Origin: Clostridia bacterium
Lineage (GTDB): Bacteria > Bacillota > Clostridia > Christensenellales > UBA1242
Assembly: GCA_017478185.1 (NCBI GenBank)
Contig: JAFVEA010000009.1
Span: 476,659-540,658 of the forward strand
Length of the DNA: 64,000 nt
Reading direction: 5' to 3'
Position 1 is the first letter of the stretch; each line of letters opens with the position of its first letter. The position numbers and the translations under genes are program-made. Below the pieces are notes generated by a model. That model had not been told where the DNA came from and did not search any database. It worked only from the letters and a program-made list of their open reading frames with translations. This document shows, in pieces, positions 15,501-23,604 of the stretch.

Positions 15501-17300
15501 TTATAATGAATCATAATATTCTTTTATTTTGTCTGCCATCGATTTCCTTCTAAGAGTTAAAAACTCTTCATAATTAGTATATTGCATATTGATAACACTT
15601 TCTGGTATTGCATTTTCTTTTAAATTTTTCATCAAATCATCTTTATTATCGATACAACCAAAAACCTTGTCTCCACCACTAACTTGGTTAATCAATTTAT
15701 TAAAATAAATATCTGGCGAAAGATTACTAATTGCGATATTAATTTCTTGCTGTAGATATGTGTAGTTTGCAATTTGATTATATTGTTGAGTATTGTTGTA
15801 ACCAGATTTAATCAAATAATCTTTTGGAAAAATGTGATGTACATCACCCCTTTGTTCAACCAATTCTCTAACAGTCATGTTTTTAGATAGAAAGGCACGA
15901 TTTCCTAATTTAATTTGACTAACAACAAACATTCTCCAATATGGACTGCTTGTAACAGAAGTATTAAATTTATCAACCAAAATTTTATTCCAATATGCAT
16001 CTGACAATTCAGCTTCAGATTGATACTTAATATAGCTAGGAATATCTTCAGATTGGCTCAACCTCTTAACATCAAAATCAAATCTTGATTCAGGAGAACC
16101 AGAATACCTTTCTGTTAAAATAGAATAAACAATCCACTTTCTAACACAATCTTCTATTATGTAAGAATCGTAATTTCTTTCTTTCATAAGAAGATATAAA
16201 ATATAACCAAAATTTAATACGTTTTGTGAACGAATTAAGCTTTCATTAATAATACCAGTAGATTTAACAATCATGATATATCTTTTATAATTTGTTTCAT
16301 TAACAAATTCTTTGACTCCATCATATAAAGCGTTAAAACTGCTTTCAATGATATCTTGTCTATATTCTCTTGATTCAAAATCCCTACCTGAAAGAAGACT
16401 AACTAAATCTTGTAATTTACCACGTTTAAATTTATAAGTAAATGCAACTCTCAAAATATCAACATATGTTGGCTTATAAAGATTGTCTTGATATTTGCTC
16501 GCCCACATAATTTTACTAAATATATCTTTAGAACAGAATTCAGTATCAAATGTTCTAATTGATTCATAATCTTGAGGTGTTTGTAAAAAGTGAGAAAAAT
16601 AATCTATAACTTTTCTAATATCGTTACCAAGATATTCTTCATTAACACTAATCTTTGATAAAGCAAAATCGGCTTGAGATAGAGGCACACCTTTTGAGTT
16701 GATTCTTACAAAAATTTCTGTAACAGTGTCAATATCAATTTTTGAAGATAATTCAATCCTTCCAATGCTAGAATTAAGAATGTCATTTATTTTATTAACT
16801 CTAATATTTACCTCATTTGGTGATAAATTAGATATGTTGGCATAATCAACACAAAATTGAAATACATTTTTAGACTGGTGCTTTATAAAATCTGCTATAT
16901 CATATATCCATTCATTGCTTTTTTCATGAGCAGGTGTAGCAACAGCAAATTCTTCAGTTTTTGGGTTGAATGCAATTCTAATTCTTTTTTTCTTATACTC
17001 TGAATTTAAAACTTCATTACCACGTATTGCAGCAGAAAGTGCAGTAACACGTTGTTGCCCATCAATTAATATTTGCTTTCCTTCAGAAATTGTTCCATCT
17101 TTTAACTTAACATTTGGGTTTTTCCAAGTTATAATATAACCCACAGGATACCCTTTATACAATGAGTCTATTAAATCTCTAACTTTTGTAGCATCCCAAA
17201 CAAATGGACGTTGTATTTCAGGTATAGCTATTATTCCGTCATCAACATAGCTTAATAAAGTATTAACTTGAACACTATTAACTTCAAAATTTGCCATCAT
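15501..17300 (-). CDS. DUF262/DUF1524 protein (GmrSD-like nuclease)
   Basis: 599 residues in one chain. The N-terminal DUF262 domain (ParB/Srx-like) shows EIQRPFVWD near residue 29 and LIDGQQRVTAL at 78-88. The C-terminal DUF1524 His-Me nuclease shows DVHHIFPKDYL at 486-496, followed by the family Asn (ANYTYLQQEIN, 511-521). This fusion is the plan of GmrSD type IV restriction enzymes, which attack modified phage DNA; other DUF262 proteins have other defence roles. It stands alone, with no modification gene beside it. Promoter at 17329; starts ATGATG, either possible. Confidence 0.85.
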   Translation of the reverse strand: MMANFEVNSVQVNTLLSYVDDGIIAIPEIQRPFVWDATKVRDLIDSLYKGYPVGYIITWKNPNVKLKDGTISEGKQILIDGQQRVTALSAAIRGNEVLNSEYKKKRIRIAFNPKTEEFAVATPAHEKSNEWIYDIADFIKHQSKNVFQFCVDYANISNLSPNEVNIRVNKINDILNSSIGRIELSSKIDIDTVTEIFVRINSKGVPLSQADFALSKISVNEEYLGNDIRKVIDYFSHFLQTPQDYESIRTFDTEFCSKDIFSKIMWASKYQDNLYKPTYVDILRVAFTYKFKRGKLQDLVSLLSGRDFESREYRQDIIESSFNALYDGVKEFVNETNYKRYIMIVKSTGIINESLIRSQNVLNFGYILYLLMKERNYDSYIIEDCVRKWIVYSILTERYSGSPESRFDFDVKRLSQSEDIPSYIKYQSEAELSDAYWNKILVDKFNTSVTSSPYWRMFVVSQIKLGNRAFLSKNMTVRELVEQRGDVHHIFPKDYLIKSGYNNTQQYNQIANYTYLQQEINIAISNLSPDIYFNKLINQVSGGDKVFGCIDNKDDLMKNLKENAIPESVINMQYTNYEEFLTLRRKSMADKIKEYYDSL

Positions 17301-17328
17301 TTTCTCCTAAATTTAATTCTATGAGCTA

Positions 17329-17337
17329 ATTATAGCA
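17329..17337 (-). promoter_or_regulatory. Extended -10 promoter for the DUF262 gene
   Basis: On the minus strand TGCTATAAT, a TGn-extended -10, lies about 30 bases upstream of the ATG; the -35 region is weak, as is usual for extended -10 promoters. Confidence 0.6.
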
Positions 17338-17400
17338 TAAAAAATTAGATTCTGTATCGAAATTTAGGAAATTTATAAAATTAAATTTTATAATGGCAGT

Positions 17401-17520
17401 TAAACATGTGTTTGTCTTCGTTGGAGTGAAACGACAACGAAGACAAGCACAACAGATAAACTTGGTTAGAAGAAAGAGTGTGTGCTGGCAGAGCAAACGC
17501 ACAACACTCTTCCTTTTTTT
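17401..17520 (+). ncRNA. Candidate small RNA with two hairpins
   Basis: In the 427-base gap between two minus-strand genes, the plus strand has a TATAAT (17389-17394) and then a 16-bp hairpin (17408-17423 with 17435-17450, one G-U, loop 11). A second hairpin follows (17472-17485 with 17499-17513, one bulge) and a T7 run at 17514-17520. That layout is a short terminated transcript. The -35 box is poor, so an alternative is that the hairpins are a mobile palindrome or a structured leader of a minus-strand RNA. No conserved family recognised. Confidence 0.45.
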
Positions 17521-17660
17521 CTCTTTGTTTTTTAGTGTAAACGAATAATTCTTTGTTGTCAAGGTTAAAATGAATGTCTAATGATTATTAGTATTAAAAT
17601 AACAATGACAACCTATGACAACAGCATAATATCCGTTTTATTAGCTGGTTAAGAGAGAAT

Positions 17661-17694
17661 AAAAAACACTCTAACTTTTTCAAGTTAAAGTGTT
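17661..17694 (-). terminator. Terminator after dnaI
   Basis: Arms 17665-17677 and 17682-17694 pair (12 of 13) and are followed on the minus strand by a T-run (A-run at 17661-17666). Confidence 0.85.
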
Positions 17695-17727
17695 GATTAT
17701 TTGGCTAGTTTCAAAAGTTAGTGACTA

Positions 17728-18657
17728 TTATCTTCCTGTTTTTATTCTTAAATCACTTCCAACAAACTTTATAACTTTTGTTGTTCTTTTGTTAAAAATT
17801 CTTGAAAACAGCCTGTTGCCATAACGGTCTTCAATAGCGTCAAATGATAGGTTTGTGCTGATTAAGGTTGGCTTGTTGTTTATTTCTCTTTCGTTTAAAA
17901 TGGTGAACAAATTTGAAACCGACACATTCCTCATCATAGGTTCAGTTCCAAGGTCATCAACAATCAAAAGGTCACATTCAAGAAGAGGGGATAAAATTGT
18001 TTCACTTTCAAAAGGAGAAACAGTGAGGGCTTTTAGCATTGTGTTTGAAAGGTTGAATGCAGTTACATAAACAACATAAAATTCCTTTTTTAACAGTTCA
18101 TTTGCAATACATTCTAATAAAAAAGTTTTTCCAGTTCCAACTTCCCCCATAAAAACCAAGTTTTTTGTTTTGATGTTAGGAAATTTTTCTGCATACGCTT
18201 TCCCTAAAGTGTGTGCTTTTTGAAGTGTTAAATTTTCTTTTAAAATTTCTTCGCTAGATTGGCTAAAATTATGAACAATAGCTGAATTTAATCCGCTGTT
18301 TTTAATTAAATATTTTTGAAGCTTCTTTTTTAGGCAAACACACTTAAAGCCATTTGCATAGCCAGTGTCGTTGCAAATTTTGCACGCATAATTTGGTTTT
18401 AAAGAGGATTCAGTTAAGTTTAGTTTTTTTAACTCTAAAAGCCATTTTTGCTTTATTTCATTTAATTCTTTTTGGTTTTCTTTTGAAAAGTTTTTGCCAG
18501 TTTCAAAAGTTTTTTGCCTAAATAGTAAATCAATTTTTCTAAACTCTTTGCTTTTTTCTCTTGCAAAATTATAATTTTGAGTGGCTTTTAGCTCAGCATC
18601 ATATTTTTGCTTTAAAATTTCATTTAGAGCTTCTTCAACAATTTGCTTTTTGTTCAT
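17728..18657 (-). CDS. dnaI: Primosomal ATPase DnaI/DnaC-like helicase loader
   Basis: AAA+ protein that loads replicative helicase at oriC or restart forks. The 309 residues have an N-terminal zinc-binding cluster (C92, C95, C106, C108, as in DnaI), Walker A GEVGTGKT at 171-178 and Walker B LLIVDDLGTE at 230-239. An Arg-rich C-terminus (NRLFSRIFNKRTT) holds the arginine finger/sensor II region. Directly downstream of a DnaD-domain gene (10-base gap), its partner in the Firmicutes primosome. Confidence 0.9.
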   Translation of the reverse strand: MNKKQIVEEALNEILKQKYDAELKATQNYNFAREKSKEFRKIDLLFRQKTFETGKNFSKENQKELNEIKQKWLLELKKLNLTESSLKPNYACKICNDTGYANGFKCVCLKKKLQKYLIKNSGLNSAIVHNFSQSSEEILKENLTLQKAHTLGKAYAEKFPNIKTKNLVFMGEVGTGKTFLLECIANELLKKEFYVVYVTAFNLSNTMLKALTVSPFESETILSPLLECDLLIVDDLGTEPMMRNVSVSNLFTILNEREINNKPTLISTNLSFDAIEDRYGNRLFSRIFNKRTTKVIKFVGSDLRIKTGR

Positions 18658-18667
18658 AATTTCCTCC

Positions 18668-20122
18668 TTAAATTTCTATTTCATCAATATCACTTATAAG
18701 AGATTCAAATTCTTCTTTAGAGTAGGTTCGGTCGTGAATAATGCTTTTGTCTTTAGTGGGGTCAATTGCGCCAGTTTTGTATAATTCACCAACAGTTTTT
18801 GCGCTGTCAAGGGTGTTTATTTTTTGTTCAAACCAATTAGATAAAATTTTGTTTATATATTGCATTGGCTGTGTTTTGTCTGCTGAAAGTGTGGCAGCAT
18901 ATTCAATAACTTCTTGAGGCATATTCCAAGAATAAACCCAAGTTTTATAAAAATCTCTATCCCAAGAAGTAACATTTCGAATTAAATTTGCTTTTTCTAA
19001 AATAGCTTTAATTTTATCATCTTGAGCTTTTGCTTTTTCAAGTTGCTGAATTATGCTTTCTGTTGTTGTTAAACCTCTTTTATAATATTTTTGCACAACA
19101 GAATCCATTCCTTGCAAATTTCTAACGCCATTTTTAAAGCAATAACTTGCAATAAGCTTTAATGAATTTTCATCATATCCACGCATAAGCCAAGGATTTA
19201 TATAACTTTCAACAACATTTTCAAGATTTTCATAATAAACACCAATTGTTTTGTTTATTTCTTTTGCAAGGCCATATAAATCATTTTTGTTGGTTTCATA
19301 TTCTTTTATTTCTCTTACAGACATTAAATGAAGCTCATAATATTTTGAAAGTCTTGAATCAAGCTTATCAAAACCGCCTTTTTTAACCATTGATGCAACA
19401 AAAATTATAACTTCATCAGAAAAGTCAAAGTCTTTTGTCCATTTAATATATTTTTGTTTTTCATCAAGGGTGGATTTTCTAACTGAGCCAAGCGCTTTAA
19501 AGATTTCTTTCATTGTGGCTTCAGTGTTAATCAGCTCTTGAAGCTTTTGTTCAACTTGAGCAAAAGTTAAAAGCCCTTCATTAGCCCAATTTTTTGCCAC
19601 AGTTAAGATATAAGAATATCCCACATTTTTGCCTTTAACATCAACACAATATTTTATAATCATCAAAAGAGCTTCAGGGCTCATATGAAAGCTTTCTAAT
19701 AGGGTGTAATATTCACTAAATTCATTTGGTGTTATCATACGTTCAGCAATAAGAGTTTGGGCTTGAAGGTTGAATTGTTCATATTTGTTAACTTTGAATT
19801 TCTTTTTAGAAATTGCATTTTTAACAGGGAGATATTCAATTTGAATTGGAGTTGTTTCAACAATTTGCACCAAGCCTTGTTCCTGCCAAAATTTAAAAGC
19901 TTTTAAAACATCTTCACTTGAAATGCCCAAATTTTGAGCAAAGCTATCCAGCGTTTCCAAACTGGATTTTAGGCTGTTTCCGCCACCACAAAGATAAAGC
20001 CCCCACAAATATATGCGAACTTGTTCTCCGCTTGAGTAGGGCAAATATTGCTCTATAAAAGCATTTTCAACAATAGTAACACTTGTGGAGCCTATTTCAC
20101 TTGAAAATTTACAAAAAGCCAT
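18668..20122 (-). CDS. DnaD/DnaB-domain replication initiation protein
   Basis: 484 residues. The N-terminal winged-helix part (VRIYLWGLYLCGGG, about residues 36-49) and two DnaD-like helical repeats can be seen, the second with TSWDRDFYKTWVYSWNMPQEVIEYA near residue 385 and the first with IKWTKDFDFSDEVIIFVASM. The repeat motif is the YxxxIxxxW-type signature of DnaB/DnaD proteins that remodel DNA and recruit the helicase loader. Co-transcribed with dnaI. SD AGAGGTG upstream. Could equally be named DnaB of Bacillus type. Confidence 0.85.
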   Translation of the reverse strand: MAFCKFSSEIGSTSVTIVENAFIEQYLPYSSGEQVRIYLWGLYLCGGGNSLKSSLETLDSFAQNLGISSEDVLKAFKFWQEQGLVQIVETTPIQIEYLPVKNAISKKKFKVNKYEQFNLQAQTLIAERMITPNEFSEYYTLLESFHMSPEALLMIIKYCVDVKGKNVGYSYILTVAKNWANEGLLTFAQVEQKLQELINTEATMKEIFKALGSVRKSTLDEKQKYIKWTKDFDFSDEVIIFVASMVKKGGFDKLDSRLSKYYELHLMSVREIKEYETNKNDLYGLAKEINKTIGVYYENLENVVESYINPWLMRGYDENSLKLIASYCFKNGVRNLQGMDSVVQKYYKRGLTTTESIIQQLEKAKAQDDKIKAILEKANLIRNVTSWDRDFYKTWVYSWNMPQEVIEYAATLSADKTQPMQYINKILSNWFEQKINTLDSAKTVGELYKTGAIDPTKDKSIIHDRTYSKEEFESLISDIDEIEI

Positions 20123-20258
20123 AATAGCACCTCTTTTATGCTTAATAATATCAAAAAAATAAAATTAAAACAATAGTTTTGGGTTAAAAATTTTCTTTTA
20201 ATTTTTTAAGTTATAAAAAAAGCCTTAAAAAACATATATTTAAGAAATTGGAGGATGT

Positions 20259-21752
20259 ATGAAAAAGTTATATTTTATTTTAGCGCTTTTGTTTGTTCCA
20301 ATGATGTTTTTTGGGTGCTCATCAAAAGATGTTATGCAAAAGGTAAGTGAAAATTGTGACTATTACAAAATCACAGCAAGCCTAAACACTCAAGAAAAAA
20401 CACTTGTGGCAACAGAAGAATTTTATTGGACAAACAAAACTGGTGACACTTTAAGCTCAGTTTTGTTTCATTTGCACCCAAATGCCTTTAAGGAAGGTGC
20501 AAAAACAAATTATGCGGTAAGCCAAACGCAAGAAAACAGAGCATATAATGGAGAAAAGGATTTTGGTGGAATAACCATAAACTCTGTTTATTGCAATGAA
20601 AATAGCCTAAATTTTAATATTTTGGGCGAAGATGAGCATTTGCTTGAAGTGGAACTAAATGAAGCTATTTTGCCCAAAAAAAGCACAGTTTTAAAAATAG
20701 AGTTTTCTTTGGATATCCCAAAAGTAAACCACAGGTTTGGTTATGGAGCTAACACCATAAATTTAGGGAATTTTTATCCAATATTATCAGTTTATGAAAA
20801 TGGGGAGTGGAACAGGCAAGGTTATCTTTCATCTGGTGACCCATTTTATAGCAAAGTTGCAAATTATGAGGTTAGTTTAAGCTATAGTGATGATTATTTG
20901 CTTAAAAGCACGGGAAATTTGGTGACAGAAAACACGCAAAATGGGCAAAAAACAAGCGTTTATAGCGCTTTGGCAGTGAGAGATTTTGCAATGGTTTTGT
21001 CAAAGGATTTTAAAGAAATTTCACAACAAGTTGATGAAACGCTGGTGACGTATTCTTATTATGAAGACGAAAATCCAGAAGCACACTTAAAAACAGCAGT
21101 TGACAGCTTAAACACTTTTAATGAACTTTTTGGGGTGTATCCATACAAAACTTTGTGTGTTGTTAAAACAAACTTTTTGCACGGCGGGATGGAATATCCA
21201 AATCTTGTTTATGTTTCAGACCAAATAACAAACGAAAGCGAATATAACAATGTGATAGTTCACGAAATTGCTCATCAGTGGTGGTATGGGCTGGTTGGCA
21301 ACAATGAACTAAAATATGGGTTTATTGATGAGGGGCTAGCGGAATATAGCACGGCATTATTTTATGAAATGAATGATGGGTATAAAACCACAAAAGAAGA
21401 AGTGATTGGCAACGCCTTAAGCTCATATATGCTTTTTTGTGATGTTTTTAAAGAAGTTTATGGAGAGTTAAACAGCCAAATGAATAGGGACATCCAAACT
21501 TTTAACACAGAAACAGAATATATTTATTTAACTTATGTGAAAGGGCTTTTGATGTTTGACAGCATAGAAAACACAATAGGGCAAAATAAAATGTTAAAAT
21601 GCCTAAAAGGGATTGTTAGTGACTATGCATTTTGTGAGATAACCCCAAAAGAGATGATTGAATGCTTTGAAAAATATAGCAAAAGAAATTTGCAAAGCTT
21701 TATCACAAGTTGGCTTGACGGAAGCGTTATCTTAGAGGAAATAAAAGAGTAG
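20259..21752 (+). CDS. M1-family metallopeptidase, lipoprotein
   Basis: 497 residues. A signal peptide with lipobox FFGC puts the lipid on C20, so the enzyme sits on the outer face of the membrane. The gluzincin centre is H335-E336-x-x-H339 (HEIAHQWW) with E358 (FIDEGLAEY); the exopeptidase GxMEN motif is GGMEYPN at 309-315. It is a single-domain (about half-size) M1 peptidase without the long C-terminal helical domain. Likely trims peptides at the cell surface. Divergent from dnaD; SD GGAGG. Confidence 0.88.
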   Translation: MKKLYFILALLFVPMMFFGCSSKDVMQKVSENCDYYKITASLNTQEKTLVATEEFYWTNKTGDTLSSVLFHLHPNAFKEGAKTNYAVSQTQENRAYNGEKDFGGITINSVYCNENSLNFNILGEDEHLLEVELNEAILPKKSTVLKIEFSLDIPKVNHRFGYGANTINLGNFYPILSVYENGEWNRQGYLSSGDPFYSKVANYEVSLSYSDDYLLKSTGNLVTENTQNGQKTSVYSALAVRDFAMVLSKDFKEISQQVDETLVTYSYYEDENPEAHLKTAVDSLNTFNELFGVYPYKTLCVVKTNFLHGGMEYPNLVYVSDQITNESEYNNVIVHEIAHQWWYGLVGNNELKYGFIDEGLAEYSTALFYEMNDGYKTTKEEVIGNALSSYMLFCDVFKEVYGELNSQMNRDIQTFNTETEYIYLTYVKGLLMFDSIENTIGQNKMLKCLKGIVSDYAFCEITPKEMIECFEKYSKRNLQSFITSWLDGSVILEEIKE

Positions 21753-21785
21753 ATTATTTTTAATTAACAAATTTTTTGTAAACAG

Positions 21786-21814
21786 CTGACTTTTTATTTA
21801 ATTTTGCGTATAAT
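21786..21814 (+). promoter_or_regulatory. Promoter of the small RNA before the L10 leader
   Basis: CTGACT (21786-21791), 17-base spacer, TATAAT (21809-21814). Confidence 0.7.
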
Positions 21815-21820
21815 GTTATT

Positions 21821-21895
21821 ATAAGGTTTAAGGTCTTTCATAATGCTGGACAATTGGAGTTCTTCATTCACCGAAAGATTACTAAGCCTTTTTTG
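21821..21895 (+). ncRNA. Candidate small terminated RNA
   Basis: About 75 nt with its own promoter and intrinsic terminator, ending before a second promoter that drives rplJ. A closing stem pairs 21823-21830 with 21883-21890 and, after an internal loop, 21834-21839 with 21873-21878; a T6 run follows at 21889-21894. The apical part contains the GCTGGACAATTGGAG stretch. I do not recognise the family. It could be a stand-alone sRNA or a prematurely terminated leader. Confidence 0.55.
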
Positions 21896-21964
21896 TTATA
21901 AAAAAGTGTTGAGTTTAACTAAAAAGAACTTTTATATAAAATTTTAAATTTTTGGCAAAAATGC

Positions 21965-21993
21965 TTGCAATTTAAATTTTTGTGTGTTATAAT
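21965..21993 (+). promoter_or_regulatory. Promoter of rplJ-rplL
   Basis: TTGCAA (21965-21970), 17-base spacer, TATAAT (21988-21993). Transcription would begin near 22000, just before the L10 leader. Confidence 0.8.
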
Positions 21994-21999
21994 GAAATC

Positions 22000-22140
22000 A
22001 CTAAAAATTAAGTCTTACGCCAAAGACAGTAAGTGCAAAATTTTGCATAATCTCAAATTGAGGCTTACCGAGGTGAAGCAAAAAAGGAAACTCTCTCAAT
22101 CCTTGTGCTTTACTTGTGGCACAAGGATTTATTTTTTAGA
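22000..22140 (+). promoter_or_regulatory. L10 (rplJL) leader with attenuator
   Basis: Matches the ribosomal protein L10 leader plan: GCCAAAGACAGTAAGTGC, then AGGCTTACCGAGGTGAAG forming the L10(L12)4-binding kink-turn region, followed by a terminator hairpin (22098-22108 with 22119-22129) and T-run. Excess L10-L12 is known to bind such leaders and stop transcription before rplJ. Unusually, rplK-rplA are not upstream, so this unit has its own promoter. Confidence 0.85.
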
Positions 22141-22166
22141 AAATATTAAGGAGGGTTCCAATCGAG

Positions 22167-22682
22167 ATGTCAAAGAATTTTGAACTAAAAAAAGAACAAG
22201 TTAAAGACATTAAGGCAAAAATAGAAAAAGCAGCTTGTGTTGTTTTTGTTGACTATCGTGGAATAACTGTTGCTGATGACACGCAAATGCGTAGTGCGCT
22301 TCGTCAAGCAGGTTGTGAATATATGGTTTGCAAAAACAGACTTATGAAGATTGCTTTGGATAACTGTGGTATAAAATGCCTTGATGACAAACTCGAAGGC
22401 ACACTCGCTGTAGCTTTTAGTTACAATAGCGAAATTGATGCTGCTAAGGTATTGAAAAAATTTGCTGATAAATCAAAAGTTAAATTTATGTTTGGACTTT
22501 TGAACAACAATTTTATTGATACAGCAGAATTGAAGGCTCTTGCTGACCTACCAAGCAAAGAAATTCTTGTTGCTAAACTTCTTAGCGTTCTTAACGCTCC
22601 AGCAACTGGTCTTGTTAGTGTTCTCAATGGGCCTATCCGTTCACTTGCTTATGCATTAAATGCAATAGCAAGCAAAAACTAA
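22167..22682 (+). CDS. rplJ: 50S ribosomal protein L10
   Basis: L10 anchors L12 dimers to the stalk base. 171 residues with [18 protein letters not shown] near residue 25, the [14 protein letters not shown] block, and [22 protein letters not shown] at the C-terminus, the helix that carries L12 dimers. SD AAGGAGGG at 22148 with an 11-base spacer. Autoregulated through the leader above. Confidence 0.97.
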   Translation: MSKNFELKKEQVKDIKAKIEKAACVVFVDYRGITVADDTQMRSALRQAGCEYMVCKNRLMKIALDNCGIKCLDDKLEGTLAVAFSYNSEIDAAKVLKKFADKSKVKFMFGLLNNNFIDTAELKALADLPSKEILVAKLLSVLNAPATGLVSVLNGPIRSLAYALNAIASKN

Positions 22683-22707
22683 AAATTTTTTAAAGGAGAA
22701 ATTAAAA

Positions 22708-23103
22708 ATGGCAAAAATTAACGATTTAATTGAACAAATCAAAGGATTAACAGTTGTTGAAGTTAGTGAACTTGTTAAAGCTTTGGAAGAAGAATTTGGT
22801 GTTAGCGCTGCTGCTCCAGTGGCAGTTGCTGCTCCAGCTGCTGCTGGCGCTCCAGCTGCTGCTCAAGAAGCTGCAAGCGAAGCAAAAGCTGCTTACAATG
22901 TTGTTTTGAAAGGCGTTAAAGCTGACGGAAACAAAATTGCAGTTATAAAAGCTGTTAAAGAATTAAGTGGATTGGGATTGTCAGAATCAAAAGCTTTGGT
23001 TGAAGGCGCTCCTAAAACAGTTAAAGAGAACGTTCCAACAGAAGAAGCTAAATCAATGCAAAAGAAGCTTGAAGAAGCTGGTGCTGAAATCGAACTTGCT
23101 TAA
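22708..23103 (+). CDS. rplL: 50S ribosomal protein L7/L12
   Basis: 131 residues: N-terminal dimerisation domain ([25 protein letters not shown]), an Ala-rich hinge (about residues 33-60), and the GTPase-recruiting C-domain with [20 protein letters not shown] and [13 protein letters not shown]. Recruits elongation factors. SD AAAGGAG; 25 bases after rplJ. Confidence 0.98.
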   Translation: MAKINDLIEQIKGLTVVEVSELVKALEEEFGVSAAAPVAVAAPAAAGAPAAAQEAASEAKAAYNVVLKGVKADGNKIAVIKAVKELSGLGLSESKALVEGAPKTVKENVPTEEAKSMQKKLEEAGAEIELA

Positions 23104-23132
23104 TTTTAAAGCGTATTTAAAAAAATTTATAA

Positions 23133-23172
23133 CAAAAGGTTTATGCTGTGGAATAAACCTTTTGTTTTTTTT
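23133..23172 (+). terminator. Terminator after rplL
   Basis: An 11-base stem (23133-23143 with 23154-23164) and a T8 run. Part of the T-rich tail overlaps the promoter region of the next gene. Confidence 0.9.
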
Positions 23173-23179
23173 AATTTTA

Positions 23180-23188
23180 TGATATAAT
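23180..23188 (+). promoter_or_regulatory. Extended -10 promoter with leaderless start
   Basis: TGATATAAT, a TGn-extended -10, ends at 23188. The ATG of the Smr gene is at 23195, about where transcription should begin, and there is no Shine-Dalgarno. This suggests a leaderless mRNA. Confidence 0.55.
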
Positions 23189-23194
23189 AATTCT

Positions 23195-23536
23195 ATGGAC
23201 ACAAGAACATTTTATTTAAAAGAATTTATGCCAACAGTGGAGCAAGCATTAAAAATGATTGAAATAGAAATAGAAACAGCCAAAAAAGAGGGGATTAAAG
23301 CCTTGAAGGTTGTTCACGGTTATGGCTCAAATGGGATTGGCGGAGAGATTAACAAGGCACTGCCAAATTGGGCAAAGCTTGCAAAAAAGAAAAAACTGAT
23401 AAAAGATTTTATCAAAGGAACAGAGTGGATAATTGATTCTGAAAAAGTTTTGGAAGCAAAAAAATATTGCCAAAATTTGATAGGTGACCCAGAACTATTT
23501 TTTTATAATCCAGGGATTAGCATTATTTTAATCTAA
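23195..23536 (+). CDS. Smr-domain protein
   Basis: 113 residues with the Smr core KVVHGYGSNGIGGEI (about residues 38-52), the HGxGxGxL-type motif of small MutS-related nucleases. Alone (not fused to MutS2) such domains nick branched DNA or act on stalled-ribosome mRNA. The N-terminal leading segment is short, and the C-terminus is longer than the minimal domain. Monocistronic between two terminators. Confidence 0.72.
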   Translation: MDTRTFYLKEFMPTVEQALKMIEIEIETAKKEGIKALKVVHGYGSNGIGGEINKALPNWAKLAKKKKLIKDFIKGTEWIIDSEKVLEAKKYCQNLIGDPELFFYNPGISIILI

Positions 23537-23565
23537 ATGATTTTAAAACTTTTATAAATTCGCAA

Positions 23566-23596
23566 TAAAAAAAGGCTTTTAAAAAGCCTTTTTTAT
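23566..23596. terminator. Bidirectional terminator between Smr and the giant repeat gene
   Basis: AAAGGCTTT-type stem with A-run on the left and T-run on the right (centre near 23580). It can end both the rightward Smr transcript and the leftward giant gene. Confidence 0.85.
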
Positions 23597-23604
23597 TATG
23601 TTTG

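Noticed and set aside
17326..17562. 78-codon minus-strand ORF
   Set aside because: It is the complement of the two hairpins, has low-complexity composition and overlaps the DUF262 promoter.
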